A stretch of 64,000 nt of DNA from Episyrphus balteatus. Lineage: Eukaryota > Arthropoda > Insecta > Diptera > Syrphidae. The stretch is taken from assembly GCF_945859705.1 (NCBI RefSeq), contig NC_079134.1, forward strand, positions 164,831,718 to 164,895,717, in the 5' to 3' direction. The translations under genes were made by a program, and so were the position numbers. Below the pieces are notes generated by a model that did not search any database, was not told the DNA's origin, and worked only from the letters and a program-made list of their open reading frames with translations. This document shows, piece by piece, positions 25,036 through 37,361 of the stretch. Each line of letters begins with the position of its first letter. Position 1 is the first letter of the stretch.

Positions 25036-25790
25036 ACTAGCTGACCCGGCGGACTTCGTTCCGCCATTTCTTATATTTATTTCTCATTTTCGATTCTGTA
25101 ATTAGTTAATTTTCAAATGAAAAAGATGATCCAAACTTGAAAAGTTCATAAAATGAGTTTAAAAATGTTAACTTTTAAATTTTAAGCAAAAGTGGCCTAT
25201 GCAAAATACTCATGCATGCGCATGATTAAAACCTATATTTCCTATAAATTTGAGATTTTTTGCAGACTTTTAAAAATTCCAAAAAAATAAAAGACTACTC
25301 AAAAATGTATCTAAAAATTAGGTTGTTTTTCAAAAATTTTTATTTCAAAATACAGGGCCTATGAAAAAAATCCGTTTTAGACCCCTAATTTTTTTTTTTA
25401 AATATCTTTCTCATGGTGTAACTCAAATTTCTGTGCAAAATTTTGCATACCTGTAATAAGTCTTTTGTCGAAGGTCTATGACTGCAAAAAAAACTTCACA
25501 ACTTGATTTTGAAATTTTTTTGAATTTTTTCAATACCTTTTTTAACTATTGAATAAATTTGTCTATCATTTAAAAAAAAAATCAACTCTTTACGACTTAC
25601 CGTTTAGAAAATAGCCTCTTTTTTCAATGTCTTATTACCCCTATTTACCCTATAAAATCTTAAATTTTTTTTTACCTTAAACCTTCTCCTCTTATGCATC
25701 TTTGATTTAAAAAAAAAAATTAAGAATTAAGTCGGTGTGGCCGGTTAGCGAACGTACACAAAACCAAACTTTAATATATATAATAGATAT
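25036..25790. mobile_element. Interspersed repeat with an ACTAGCTGACCCGGCGGACTT end
   Basis: The left boundary carries CTAGCTGACCCGGCGGAC then TTCGTTCCGCC, a sequence type I know as a widespread end of interspersed repeats in arthropod genomes. The right end is GGCCGGTTAGCGAACG followed by an A/T tail near TTTAATATATATAATAG. The interior is A/T-rich and non-coding. I cannot assign a class from memory with confidence. The ends are inferred from composition. Confidence 0.45.
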
Positions 25791-26117
25791 GTTTTTGTGC
25801 TGTACGAGAATAAAACAATATAATTATAATTTGTTTAAAAAGTGTTAATATAAAATACAAAAATGTTTTGTTTAAAAAAATATAGCCAATCAGAAAATCA
25901 CTTTGATAAACAGTTAAATAACAACAGTTTGTTGTTTTAAAAACTTCATTTTTCACAATGAATTTCGGGTGAGAAAAGTTAATAAATGGTTTGATACCCT
26001 CTATGAGTGGTTTGGTCCACTTATCAGAATAAAGTAACTTATTCGAAAGATCACATTTAAAAAGAGTTGGCAATAATGTCACTATACAAACTCTCCTCAA
26101 AAAAACATACTCTCTCT
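25771..26117 (-). CDS. Possible terminal exon, about 115 codons, unrecognised
   Basis: TTGTTTTCAG is a good 3' splice site ending at 26118. The frame after it stays open to TAA at 25771. The inferred peptide begins (AG)REYVFLRRV, has a mixed soluble-looking middle with Trp, Pro, Asp, Lys and two adjacent Cys, then a hydrophobic last third (IGYIFLN, LTLFKQIIIILF) that could be a membrane segment. There is no ATG near the start, so it would have to be an internal or last exon. The last residues run into the end of the repeat at 25036-25790, so either the repeat supplies the stop codon or the frame is fortuitous. No family is recognised. Confidence 0.25.
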
Positions 26118-27146
26118 CTGAAAACAATTTACCTTTACCAGGTTTAGTTTGTTGGTATGTGTTTTATATCTATGTGAAACCATTTTTGTTGTTTTTTTTC
26201 AAAATTTTCAAAAGAAGGTTTAAGCAGTGAAGTTTACCAACCATGCAGACAGGTAAACTCTGTAAACAACACAAATACTCTCTCATCAACAAATTCACAC
26301 AATCAAACAATTATACACCTCTGCTATATGTGTGGGATTATTGTGTGTAGAGTTAAATTTTGTTGTTAGGTAAGTTATGGTTTCGTGTGTAGGTATTTTT
26401 AAGATTTCAAAAAAAAAAAAATTGCACCCCCAATCTTTTTCTTTTCAAAGAAGATTGCATGCAACAAAACAACTACTCTCTGAAAATGTCATCCCGAACC
26501 AAAAGAAAAAAAAAGATGCAATAACACAAAAACCGCATCCATGGCCCATGGGCATAATATTATATGAAAAAGACATGAAGTGCGGGTGTGTTTTGAGCTG
26601 AGATTGAAACGACGATCGATGGGGAATTAACTCTTATAAAAAAAATACAAGAAGATGTGCTGAAGATGAGTTCAGCTCGTGATCTTCTTCTTCTTCGTTT
26701 GTATAGCTTGTTCGATGTTATACATGCGGGATTTGTGTTGTGATTGTGAACTTAAGGCGGTTTTTTTCAATTTTATTTTATTTCTTTTTTTTTATGTATT
26801 TTTATTTTCAAATAAAAAAAAATTGTAGCAGTTACTCGAGTGGGTAGTTGGTATAGCAGTCACAGCAGCAGCTAAAGTGATATCGCTCATTTGTTTGTTT
26901 GGGGTTATGACTTAAGTTTTTTTTTTTTTTATTTGATTATGTGTTATGATGGCAATGGGATTGAAAGTAAAGGGAAATTTTGACAAAATGGATAATATTG
27001 AAAAATCATAAAAAATGGAAAACAACATGATACTGACATGTGAATTTTTTAAATTTAAACTACTTAATTTCAAGAAAAACGTTTTCCTAGTACTGACTAC
27101 CACTGTTACTCTTCGCTACTGCTTAATACAGACAAAAATAAAGAAG

Positions 27147-27800
27147 TAACATTTTCACTGATAAATGAAAATTCTGTTCTGGAGAGATACTCTTTTGTAA
27201 AGGTTTTTGAACTTATGATTCTGAATGTGGTCTAAGAATTTTTTTTATTATTTCAGGTTTTTTGAGAAAGTCCAAGAAAATCGTTTGAAACCTTAATAAC
27301 ATTGTTCTTGAAAAAAATAACATAATTTACTCAAGGTTTTCGATCTGCTGATTCAAAATCTGGTATTATTTTTTTTTTTTCTAAAATCACAGGTTTTAGA
27401 GAATGTTCGAAAACTCCGTTTTTAAGCTTGTCAACATTGTTTTCCAAACAAAATAATTATGATATCGAAACGTAGTAAGCTTTATGTTTGCTTTGACCAT
27501 AATAAGACAACAGCAAAGGTTTATTTGGATCTGTTCCAAGAAAAAAAAAGAAAAAGTAACATTTTCACTGATAACGAAAAATTATGTTCTGGAAATAGTG
27601 ATTTCTTTTTCTCAAGGTTTTCAATTCGCTGATTCTCAAGATGTTATTAGAATTTTTCTATCTACTTTTCAGGTTTTTGAGGAAGTTCAAAAACACCGTT
27701 TTCAACATTGTTTCCCGAACAAAATAGTTTTGATATTGGAATAAAAGTCATCTATTAATGTAGTTTTCACCAACATAAAGCAACAGTAATGGTTTTAAAA
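27147..27800 (+). repeat. Three or more degenerate tandem units of 180-250 bp
   Basis: Units share AACATTTTCACTGATAA, then GAAAATT.TGTTCTGGA, CTCAAGGTTTTCGAT, CAGGTTTTTGAG.AAGTTC and AACATTGTTT, ending in (A)CAAAATA. Unit starts are near 27147, about 27320 (truncated at its start) and 27557, with a partial fourth at 27809. A diverged relative (GGTTTTCGGAAAGTTC followed by AATGTTGAATG) lies at 32336-32385. The 86-codon frame at 27484 lies within the array and is not kept from unit to unit. Confidence 0.65.
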
Positions 27801-28130
27801 AAAAAATTTTTCACTGATAATCAAAAATTTATAAAAAAAAATTCCTTGAAGAGGAAAAAATCTCACAAAAAAATTTTAAGAAAGGTTTGTCTGTTAGCAA
27901 ATTTATGTTTCAACAAAAATGAATGTAAATTCCTTGTCTCTAGACTGTATAGGTATAATAGATCTCTCTTGGAGTGTTCACACTTCCATTTTAAAGAAAT
28001 CGTAGATTTTTCCCCATTTCTTCCAATGTTTTGCTTGTTTTGTCAGCACCTTGTGTGCCAGCAATACGACACAAATCTTTCACTTCCATTCTCTTTCACA
28101 ATCCAAAATCCATCAAATCGATGTTTATAA

Positions 28131-31100
28131 TATAATTTTATTTCATAACTTTCATCGCTTTGCTATATCTTTTTGTGTGTCTGTCTCATAATAATCACAA
28201 AACAATCAAAACATTCCTTTTAAATTGCCTGAACGAGTTCGCGTTTGCGAATCATTATATTTTGTACGCCAATCCCAATCTCGCAATTCTATACCTACTC
28301 TATATCAACAACAATCATTTAAAACAAACGTGATACTATCCATATGCGCGCATACTCAAAACAGCAACATGAAAGTATATCCAATCCATGGATTGTTGTT
28401 CGTGCTCCACATTAAGATACATTATTTTTTTGATTTTTTTCTTGGTTTTTTTTTCTGTTGTAAGAGTCGGTATAACTCTGTTTAGACTATATAATATTGC
28501 GTCTTGCACCAATTCTTTCTTTCGTTTGATTTGGCGACAAACTAATATAATCCCAATCAAAAGACACCCAAGAGCCGTGCCTCAACACTTTTTTTTTGTG
28601 TTCGTTCTTCTGTAAATCATCGTCATCATCCTTTTGACAATAACACCAAAACAACAACGAAAATTGGTTCGAAAAAGATCAAAAAAAGCCCAACTCTATA
28701 TGCCTGGGCAAATCAATAACAAAACACTTTGTACCTCGTACTCGTTACCATGTTTTCATTGGCACGCCTTTACAAAGCTAGCCAAGTCAACCCAGCAAAA
28801 AAGCTACGGAATTGTGATTGTCGCGCGCAGAAAAGAAAAAAACTCAAAAAAGGGGCCAAAAACAAACGGCATCGCAGAGCGCGTCTTGAACCTTCTGGAG
28901 TTTGCATCAAGTCGGGCAAAGAGGCTTTGTTTTGTTTTTTCACTTCTAAAAGAAGGTCTGTTAGTGGATTCGGAAAAAATTGATACCCCCTTTAGTTAAA
29001 AGGAAGTCAGTGTTTTACTTGGAGAAGGGTTGCATCTTAAAGGATAACGTTTTTCGTCATCTTAAAACTTTTACAAGCTTTTTGATAAGAATTTGACTGA
29101 GTTGAACTGATTTCAACTTTAAACGAAAAAAAAACAATAACTTGACATCTGGTAAAATTAAACATAATATAGTTAAATGTATACTAGAAACTAGTTAAAT
29201 TAACCAGAAATATAGTTAAATGTACCAGAAATAAAGTTGTCCCTGAGTTATTTTCTCGCTGTCTTGTATTGGAATTTTTTATTTTTTTTTTTTTTATAAA
29301 GGGTTCGAACCATCTATTTTATAGCTTCTATTCAAAGTTTTTAGAACGACTCAATAGATTTTTATAAAATTTAAAAAATTTAGAATAGCTTAGGCTTTCA
29401 ACCCGTTTTCTTAATTTTTCTTTCCCAATGGACACATCTCGTTTAAAAAATAAGAATATGCGACCAAGACGTAGTATTAACAACCTCTCAGAGGTTTTCA
29501 ATTGTGTCCGCCAGAGAGATGTGTTTGGTATTCACAAAAACACAGGTCAACCCAAACTTGTAGCTGGCATTTTTCCGAAGAAACGTTTATCGTTCTTCGA
29601 TTTGGTTTTCTACTGGATGCTGCGATGTGCTGGTAGAGAGAAGGCCTCCCGCCCTCTTGTGTTCGTCTAAAGTGGATAGAAATGCTGGATAGCGTCCACA
29701 TATCTATCTCCAACCCACATTTCAAGTCGGGCTTTGTAGTAAGTATTGTTGTAGTGTAGAGTGTTCTTTTCTGAACTCTTTGCAATGATGATGGTTTGGT
29801 TTTTTTTTTTTACTTTGTGGTCATCTCGTGGTGGTGTTCCTCTATTATCTTTATCGTTTTTTTTTTTTTATTCATTTCAAATAATCTTAAAAAGAAGAAG
29901 AATAAAACAAGAAATGAAATTGAGAAGAAGAAAAAGAAGAGAAACAAAACACAAAATCACGAGAACACAAATTCTTTAAGCAAACACACGTTTTTGTCAT
30001 GCTAACAATTTTCTGTTTTATTCTTTTCTTTTTTTTTTTTAAGTCTTTCTTATTTTGTAAGTGGAACCACTTTTTGAATCTTTTCCATATGAACCTTTAC
30101 ATATATAAGTTTGAATTGGTAAAAGGTTGTTTTTTTATTTGGTATGAACATTTGTTTAGACAGTTGAAGAAGTTTCTTTGGAAAAGTCCAAGAAATCAGC
30201 AAATGCTAAAAAAAAAAGAGGAAAAATATGTTAGGTCGCGTACACTTAAAGATCGTGTTCTTGTGCAAATTGTTTTTAACAACAAAAAAAACCATCAAAC
30301 GAAAGAGGCAAATTGATGGTGGCGAAGTGGGTTTCTTTTGGACTTGTCCGATGCGAGGTTAAATGGACTTTTGTCGCAGTCTTCTGTTTTTTTTTTTTTT
30401 TTAGATTGAAACTTTTTTGTAATTGTTCTGCTTTGAGCACGGAAGAATCCTCAATCTTTTGGAGACAGCCAAAGGGGTTACTGTTTTGAAGACCTGTCTT
30501 GTATTTTACTTGAGGCAAAGTTACGCACAGTTTATATAGAACAACTGAAGAATGAAATCACTAATTTGTTTACAATAATTGAGGTCAATTAGGTATTTTG
30601 TTGTTAGTTAATCTTTCAATGAGGTTGAATGAGGTGAAAATCGAGCTTGTTAGAAAAATAATAATAAATGGATTATGCAGGAAATGAAGTTGTAATTGAA
30701 ATAATGTAAAAGCTCTCTTCTAAATATTGAAGAGGGTTTTATTGTCAGCTGAAATAATTAGTACCAACATCAATCAAAAAAAAAAAAAATTGGTCGAAAA
30801 ATAATAAATAAAATTATGTATTAGAAAAATGCTTAAAACCAATTTCGAGTTAGACGATGGAAATTTGACTAAGAGGAAGATCAACTTAGAAGGAGTTGAC
30901 TGTTTTTGAGTTTTTGAAAATAAAACTTCCTATCAAATATGAATAGTTCCAAAGTTTAAATTGAATAGCAAAATATTTAACTCAACAAGTTCTAGTAATA
31001 AGTATTTCAGACCACAAGCTTCCGCAAATAAACAAACCAAAATTGAAATTACCATTTTTGAGCTTTAATTCATTGATTTGTAAATCAAATTCACCCATTT

Positions 31101-33150
31101 TCAAATTTAATTCAACTTCTGTGAATAAGAAAAAACTGTCATGATAAAAATAATGTGAATCACAAGACAAGAAGTCAACAAAAAATGTATGTTAGTACTA
31201 AAGGTGAAACTTAAAGGTGAATTTGATTTGCAAACTGAGTAAAAAAAGTCGAATTTATTGTGAGAAACGGTATTTATAGAAAATTTGTATGTTAAAAAAT
31301 ATCAAATCGTTTATAACTAAAAATAAAAAATATGAAATCGTTTATAACTAAAAAAATTCAACAGTCGAAATGATAGTCTTTAGATATTTATTTTACTTGA
31401 AGTTTTGACCTAAGGTTTTGATCGGCATATCTCGAAAAGAATGTGAAAAGTTTTTTAACTTATTCTAAACTTTTAAGTACAAAATTTGTAGCTAAAAAGA
31501 ATTTCTACATATTTATTAGCTATATTACTTAAGAGCTCTAAGAGCCGTTTTAGGATCGATTTTGATCCAAAACTTTAAATTTAAATATAATGAAGTTTTT
31601 TGCATGAAAAATTATGACAAAAAGGCCAGTCATTAAAGACATACTAGGTCGCAGAAAATTACATTGTACTAATTTTTTTTTGAAATGTTTTAAGTAGTGT
31701 GGTACGCCAAAAACCACAAAATTTTCGGACTTTTTTCTTATAACCAAATAAGAACCAAATAAGGAAGATAAAATTTGGTACCTACCTATAATTTGAGCGT
31801 AAGCACAGCTTTGTAGGTCTAAAACCTCTTGAAATAAAAAATAAAATATTTTTAGAAATTAGATAAGGCGAAATTATACAGGGCTCAGGTCTAAGGCTTG
31901 AGACTGAAAAATGCACTCTTTATATGGATTTCACATACCTACAGTTTTCAAAAAAATTGCACTTTGTATGGAGTAGCCTTCAGCTTTGATTTGACTCCAA
32001 TATTAAGAGCTTACAGGTTTTCGTTACCTATAGACCCCCAAAAAAATTATTGAAATATTGGACAGCCAATTTTTTTACAGATCCTTGTGTTACTTTAAAA
32101 ACTAAAAGAAAAAATTGAAAAATCAAGATTGTACAGGAAATCGATTACCAAATAGTAAATATTGAAAAAATCGACATTTTGGTTATGAAGAATTTATTAA
32201 TCAGCCATTACTACGAACAATTCAAACAAAAATGGTTTAGATAACTTTATAAAACTTAAGACAGTTCTAAAATAACACTTGTTTTCAGAACGAAAATCCG
32301 TATTTAAAGATTCACTTTATTTCTTTTTAACTGAAGGTTTTCGGAAAGTTCTCAAATTTAAACCTTTTTAATGTTGAATGTTTCCTCACAAAAATGATAT
32401 AAGGGATATTTTTTTCAAATTATTATTTTTTTAAGTATCTATTTCTTTAGGCACCAAATTTCGGTTTGGTTTTGCGTAGATCAAAAAATTCTCTTCATCA
32501 GGTTCCAAAAAAACCATTTTTAATATACTAAATATCCCAAGAGATAAATGTTTTAAACAAAAAACTGCACTTAAAAACATGTAATTTAGCATTTAAGTCC
32601 AATCAAGTCTAAGTACTAGAGACTTCTAACAAATTACAATCCATTTTTTCTAATCAAGCCCCGATTCATGAAATTTTATCTACCATCTTCATCTCATTAA
32701 CACGTAAGTAGGTATGTCCTTACTAAATTTTTAGCTATAAAATTAGCTGATTTCCAGGTGGTATTTCATTTGCAACTAAATTATAACCTCTTTAAACACT
32801 TTTATGAACACCATAAAAGCAACAAGTGTATTTGATCTTCCGGAATTCCCCACATGGTGTATAATCTGCAGTCTGCACCCAAAATAGTTCCATGGAAAAA
32901 AGGACCACAATAATTATGTGTTACACTTCTCTTCATCATCACCGGCCATATGTGACACTCAAGTTTCATGTAGACACAACAAATTATCACTTACCCCAGC
33001 TGTTTTATGTCTAAAAATTCCTTAAATGCTAGCAATTCATTAGCATTTCTATTAACTCTCCAACTTTGTATCACCCTATCACAACTTTTTAACGATCATA
33101 AGTCAGAGTCCATGACTTTACCCATTAAAAAAAAGTGTTAAACTGTCAGG
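28131..33150. other. Long stretch without a convincing gene
   Basis: Two less A/T-rich blocks, 28600-28990 and 29430-29760, show open frames on both strands (for example 28700-28999 plus, 99 codons), but in competing frames and without good splice signals. A minus-strand frame of about 33 codons ends at a GTAAGTG donor near 32995. The rest is A/T-rich with nothing I can name. Confidence 0.4.
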
Positions 33151-33159
33151 GCGAGATGT

Positions 33160-33200
33160 CCTTACCTGGAATGATACAAAAAAACATAAAAAATAATTAG
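33160..33200 (-). other. Candidate recursive (ratchet) splice site
   Basis: On the minus strand a T-rich tract ends in ATCATTCCAG|GTAAGG, with the junction between 33166 and 33165. This is a strong 3' splice site directly followed by a strong 5' splice site, the arrangement of zero-length exons that subdivide very long fly introns. No exon of the host gene is identified. Confidence 0.3.
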
Positions 33201-33508
33201 TTATGATTTTTCAAAAAGATATAAATCTAAAAAAAAAATTTTTTTTATATCAAAAAGAATTATAAAAAATAGTATTAAGAACCTTGGGAATAAATATTTC
33301 CATCTTAAGGTCCAATCCAAGAGTGTATAACCAAATCTTAAGTTTTGTCATTTTTAACAATTTATTTCAATTTCGTAAAACAAAATTCCACCTGTCAAAA
33401 GGAACAGAGGAAAAATACCAAAAAAAAGATACAAACTACCAAATCCATTTTGAAGATACAAAACACAGGTAGACGACGAGAGACACACAAGCTATAGCTA
33501 AGAAGTGA

Positions 33509-33751
33509 TCTCCTGCTGGTTTAACAAACTATCCGATTGATTCTGTGAAACCGAAACCCAAGAAGGAATCAGTGTCTTCTCTACTTGAATTTTTGAAGAC
33601 AAAAGACCGAAAGGAGAGAAACTCAAGAGGCGTGCCATTGTCTTTCAATTTCAATCAGCAAGAGAGGTCTTTTATTTTTCTTTTTTTGATGGATTCAAGG
33701 ATCTTCTTAGAGAACGATGCAACACGCTATGAAATTTGCCGAAATCCATAA
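33509..33751 (+). CDS. Possible exon or short ORF, 80 codons
   Basis: A frame open from just after TGA at 33506 to TAA at 33749. The peptide is hydrophilic and charged in its first 50 residues (KPKPKKESVSSLLEFLKTKD, then a Lys/Arg/Asn/Gln-rich region), followed by a short Phe/Leu stretch and a charged end (RIFLENDATRYE). There is no ATG until late, so a 3' splice site would be needed. The AG dinucleotides just upstream lack a pyrimidine tract. Local G+C is raised. The residue usage looks like protein, but the splice evidence is poor. No family is recognised. Confidence 0.22.
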   Translation, partial: SPAGLTNYPIDSVKPKPKKESVSSLLEFLKTKDRKERNSRGVPLSFNFNQQERSFIFLFLMDSRIFLENDATRYEICRNP

Positions 33752-34560
33752 AGATGATGGAGAGCGAAAAAAAAAAAATAACCTCTTAAGATGACGTATG
33801 ACGAATCGATCGGTACCACCAACCGTCGTCATCGTCCCAGAATCTCCTCTGGTATCTCTCAGTGTGATATTCTGGTTTTTTGTTCTCTTCAAGAAAACTA
33901 CTTTCGAATTAGCTTGGGGTATTAGTTATAGTACTTCGAATGGTATGCTCTAGTGCGGTATTACTATAACACAAGACTGCTGGTCTTATACCAAGGTGTC
34001 AAGACAGCATGATGCAAAATGGGTCATAGCGCCAGGTATAGGTATAAATACTATATGCAATGCACATGCAAGTGACGTGTGCGAGGACTTGTATTATACT
34101 CTACGGACATTCACATTTCGATAAGGTGTTGTAAATTATTTTTTACCATTTTCTTACTAATAGCAGCTATTGGGAGAGATATAGATATTTTTTTTTGTCT
34201 TGTGTGTTTGATTTAAAAAAGGTGTGACGGCGAGTTATCAAAAACAAATCAATTTTTAAATGGAAATTAAAAACACTTACCATAGACTTTATCAAATCAT
34301 AAAGATATACGTACTTTAATTAAAAGTTTAGTGTTAAGATTCGTGTTGTCTATTTTTGATTTAGCGAAAATATATTTATGTAACGGGTCTGATGAAATCG
34401 ACAAGGAATTCCTTCGATACACCCATTAAATCGAATTGTTACTTTTTATTAGTTTTGTTGCAAAAAAACAGCAACACTATAAACCTCTTCGTTTGCTAAG
34501 AAAGCAAAAACGATGCTTCTTATCAAAATTGCATAAACGTTGACTATTTTTCAATTTCGT

Positions 34561-34930
34561 TCTCAGACAAAGACTAGCTTTTTAGAGTATAAAAAACATT
34601 CAACGGCAGTGGAAATAAAGGTCGAAATAAGGCAGCTTTCTTCATTCAGTGAAGTGTTCAAAGACTTCTTGAATCTAAGATCTAAGTCAAGTACAAAAAT
34701 TGGACTCTGAGTATCATGATTGAGATTATAACATAATCAAAGCACTGAAGGACAGTCATGCGGAAAAACTTGAGGGCATTCTTCTAGACTTCAAACAAGC
34801 CGATTTTTCACATATGACACTAAACGAGGTACTGCATCAACTAATCCAAAAACCTTGTAGTTCTGAGTATTTTTTCACGGTTTTTCACGGAGAGTGGAAA
34901 GGAGGAAGTTCTCAAAAAAAGAAGGCTTAA
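34561..34930 (+). pseudogene. Decayed coding-like tract in two frames
   Basis: After a good 3' splice-like sequence ending TTTCGTTCTCAG (34566), one frame stays open for 49 codons to TGA at 34708. A second, frame-shifted segment of 68 codons runs from 34724 to TAA at 34928. Both have protein-like composition, for example RQLSSFSEVFKDFLNL in the first and KLEGILLDFKQADFSHM in the second. Stops and a frameshift between them suggest an old gene or transposon remnant. A further 76-codon ATG frame with a fair start context is at 35690-35920. No family is recognised, and chance cannot be excluded. Confidence 0.25.
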
Positions 34931-37247
34931 TGCAGTTTGATGCATATGTTTCCTTAGGTTCCCAAGAAAATATTAAAAATAATTATGTAGTATAAAAAAG
35001 AACTTTAAGAAAAGATATTCGACGCTGAACTAGCGGTTTCTGCTCTTCATCCTAGCATATTGATCATTTTTACACCTTGTGAACCACTACTGATTAGTCC
35101 TCAAATGTAGATCAATACATACGCTCAATAGTAAAGTGTTGAAATTTATGACTTTCAGAGCTCCAATATCCTGCCAAAAAATATTTCTGATCAACTGGTA
35201 CCACACTACACAGGTTTCAATATCTTGGCAATTGTTACTCTACTAATGACGAAACCAAATAAAAGTTCAATAATACCAGTACCGATACCAAAACGAATGA
35301 AGAAATGCTCAGCACCTGAAGTTCATCAAAAAGGAAGTTACAAACAGTTTTTAAAAGTTATTTACGAAATATGATAAGAAGCTTTTCTGGCCAACTAGTT
35401 GATATCAAATTCAAATTAAGACAAAGTAATGAAGACATTTATTTTACATTGTTCTTGAACGAAATTTAGGTCAATATTGAAGAACTGTTCAAAGATTGGT
35501 CAACAAAGGTCAGGAGTTCATGAAAAAAGCTTCTTCCATCTCTTAACCACTATCTTGTGTATGGTGTTACTAGTTTGCGGGAATAAAGTGGATCTTTAAA
35601 TTTCTGCCGCAAACGAACAAATACATTAACATTATAAAATGTAAAGTCCCAATTTTTCTATGTGGTACTGAAAAATTTACTTTAGCAAGATGGCTAAAGA
35701 TCAGTTAACCTATTTTGTGGATAAAATTCTTCGGCTAATGGTCATGGGTAATAAGATTTTTGAATTCTCCGCAACAATCGTGAAATTGAAGAAAATGCAA
35801 TTCTGGCGCGTAACTCGGGAAAACCTTTGTAACGAAGGTTTGTTTGAAAATGAAGTCCTCTTATGGTTTCAAGTAATGTTCATTGTCAACTTTAAAATGC
35901 CTTCCCCCAATTCCCTTTGAATTCAATTTCCGAAAAAGTGAAGATTGCTTTTCAATTTTCACTAGATTACCAACTCTTTAACTTATATATTGATTTTATT
36001 TGAGACTTTGACTAACCTGACATAAAAAGTACAGGTTCCAAATAATTTTAAGATAAAAAGGTAATGATAAAAAGTTATTTTTGAACTTTTATACATTGTT
36101 TTAATGAAAAAAAATCCAATAACTCTTCTTAAAATATAAAATTCAAAGATAATCAAATAAAAATTTCTCAGAACATCACTCAAACTTCACCTTAAAGCCA
36201 AAAACCCGATCTAAAACCAATCTATACTCCAGTCAAACAACATAGCACGACGAACGACTATTTTATTCCTCCCATTGCGCATATCGCCTCAAAACAAAAA
36301 CAAAAAAAACACTCTTCGACTCATCCTAACGCTCTGACTAGCTGTGTGCTATATAAAAAAAAGCATCCATTAAAAAAAGTCTTATCATGGTCGTAACTTT
36401 TCTCGTGCGGTCAAGAACCACTTAAACTGTTTCTTCGTCGTCGTCGGCGGCGTCTTCGACTTTACCTTCTTCGTCGCAATAGAACAATACACGCGATTAT
36501 AATCGTGATCATGATCATCACTATGGTACTACATCCAGGAATTCTTTTATACTTTATTGTTTGCTGATGCTCGTGCACTTTAGAAGCCTTTTACAAACCT
36601 CAACGATACAGCTCTAAGACTATGGATAGTTGGATGGATGGGTTGAACAACGCGCGAACGTTTTGTTTTACCATCAAATCAATCATTCTCTGGGGTCAGC
36701 TTATTTTGAATATTTCTTTTTTTTTGTATTTTCCTTCAGGCATTTTTTTGTTTTTGATTTTTTGAAAAGTCGCCACTCATTATCCTTTGCTTTTTGTATG
36801 GTCCCTTCTCTGAATCCATGTATGGTTGTCAAATTATGATAAATACTGATGCGCCACCGCCACCACCTTAGGCCATCCACCACTTCTTGGATTTCTCTAC
36901 TCTTCATCATCATCAATAATCCAATCCAAGTTCTTAAGTCTTCTTGACTTGCGCACATCTTCTCTCCTCTCACCTTTTTCCTTTTTCTACTTTGCCGAAT
37001 CAAAAAATGGAATTGAGAATCCAAAAAGTATCGAAAATCAGTCTTTTCAAAAAAAAAAAGGTTGCGTCTTGTGTTGTTCCCCGCAACGTAACCCTGCAGG
37101 ACTTCTTCTTGACTCTTATGGGATTGTAAATTGATGGCTTTCCATGTGATTTTCTTCGATCTTTCAGTTCGTTACGTTCTCTATTTTCTTTTGTTTTTTT
37201 CGGACAATACTTTTTTGCTTCATCTTTCATTTCTCTCGCCTTCGTCG

Positions 37248-37361
37248 ATGGATCCATGCCTATTGGGAGTGAAAGGAACAAGTTCACCGTCGGATCGGAT
37301 CAGTTTTCTATTGAATTTTGAATTTTTCAAGTACCTAGCCTATTCTCCTGGCGCAAAGCAG
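37248..37361 (+). CDS. Candidate first coding exon, 38 codons
   Basis: An ATG at 37248 follows a pyrimidine-rich leader. The frame runs exactly 38 codons to a strong donor AAGCAG|GTGAGC (GT at 37362). The peptide begins MDPCLLGVKGTSSPSDR and ends with a YSPGAKQ stretch. There is no signal peptide. The start context has G at +4 but T at -3. The same frame is open upstream but becomes Phe/Leu-rich there, as expected of non-coding leader. The opposite strand is also open across this block. Supported by the donor and codon-like composition only. Confidence 0.3.

Noticed and set aside
28634..28999. 121-codon frame and an overlapping 84-codon frame
   Set aside because: Two competing registers are open at once, the longer starts from TTG, and no splice sites frame either.
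29428..29785. Plus 80-codon and minus 95-codon frames
   Set aside because: Both strands open in the same G+C-raised block, with no signal favouring either.
32995..33100. Minus-strand 33-codon frame ending at CTGGG|GTAAGTG
   Set aside because: The donor is good but no 3' splice site with a pyrimidine tract precedes the frame.
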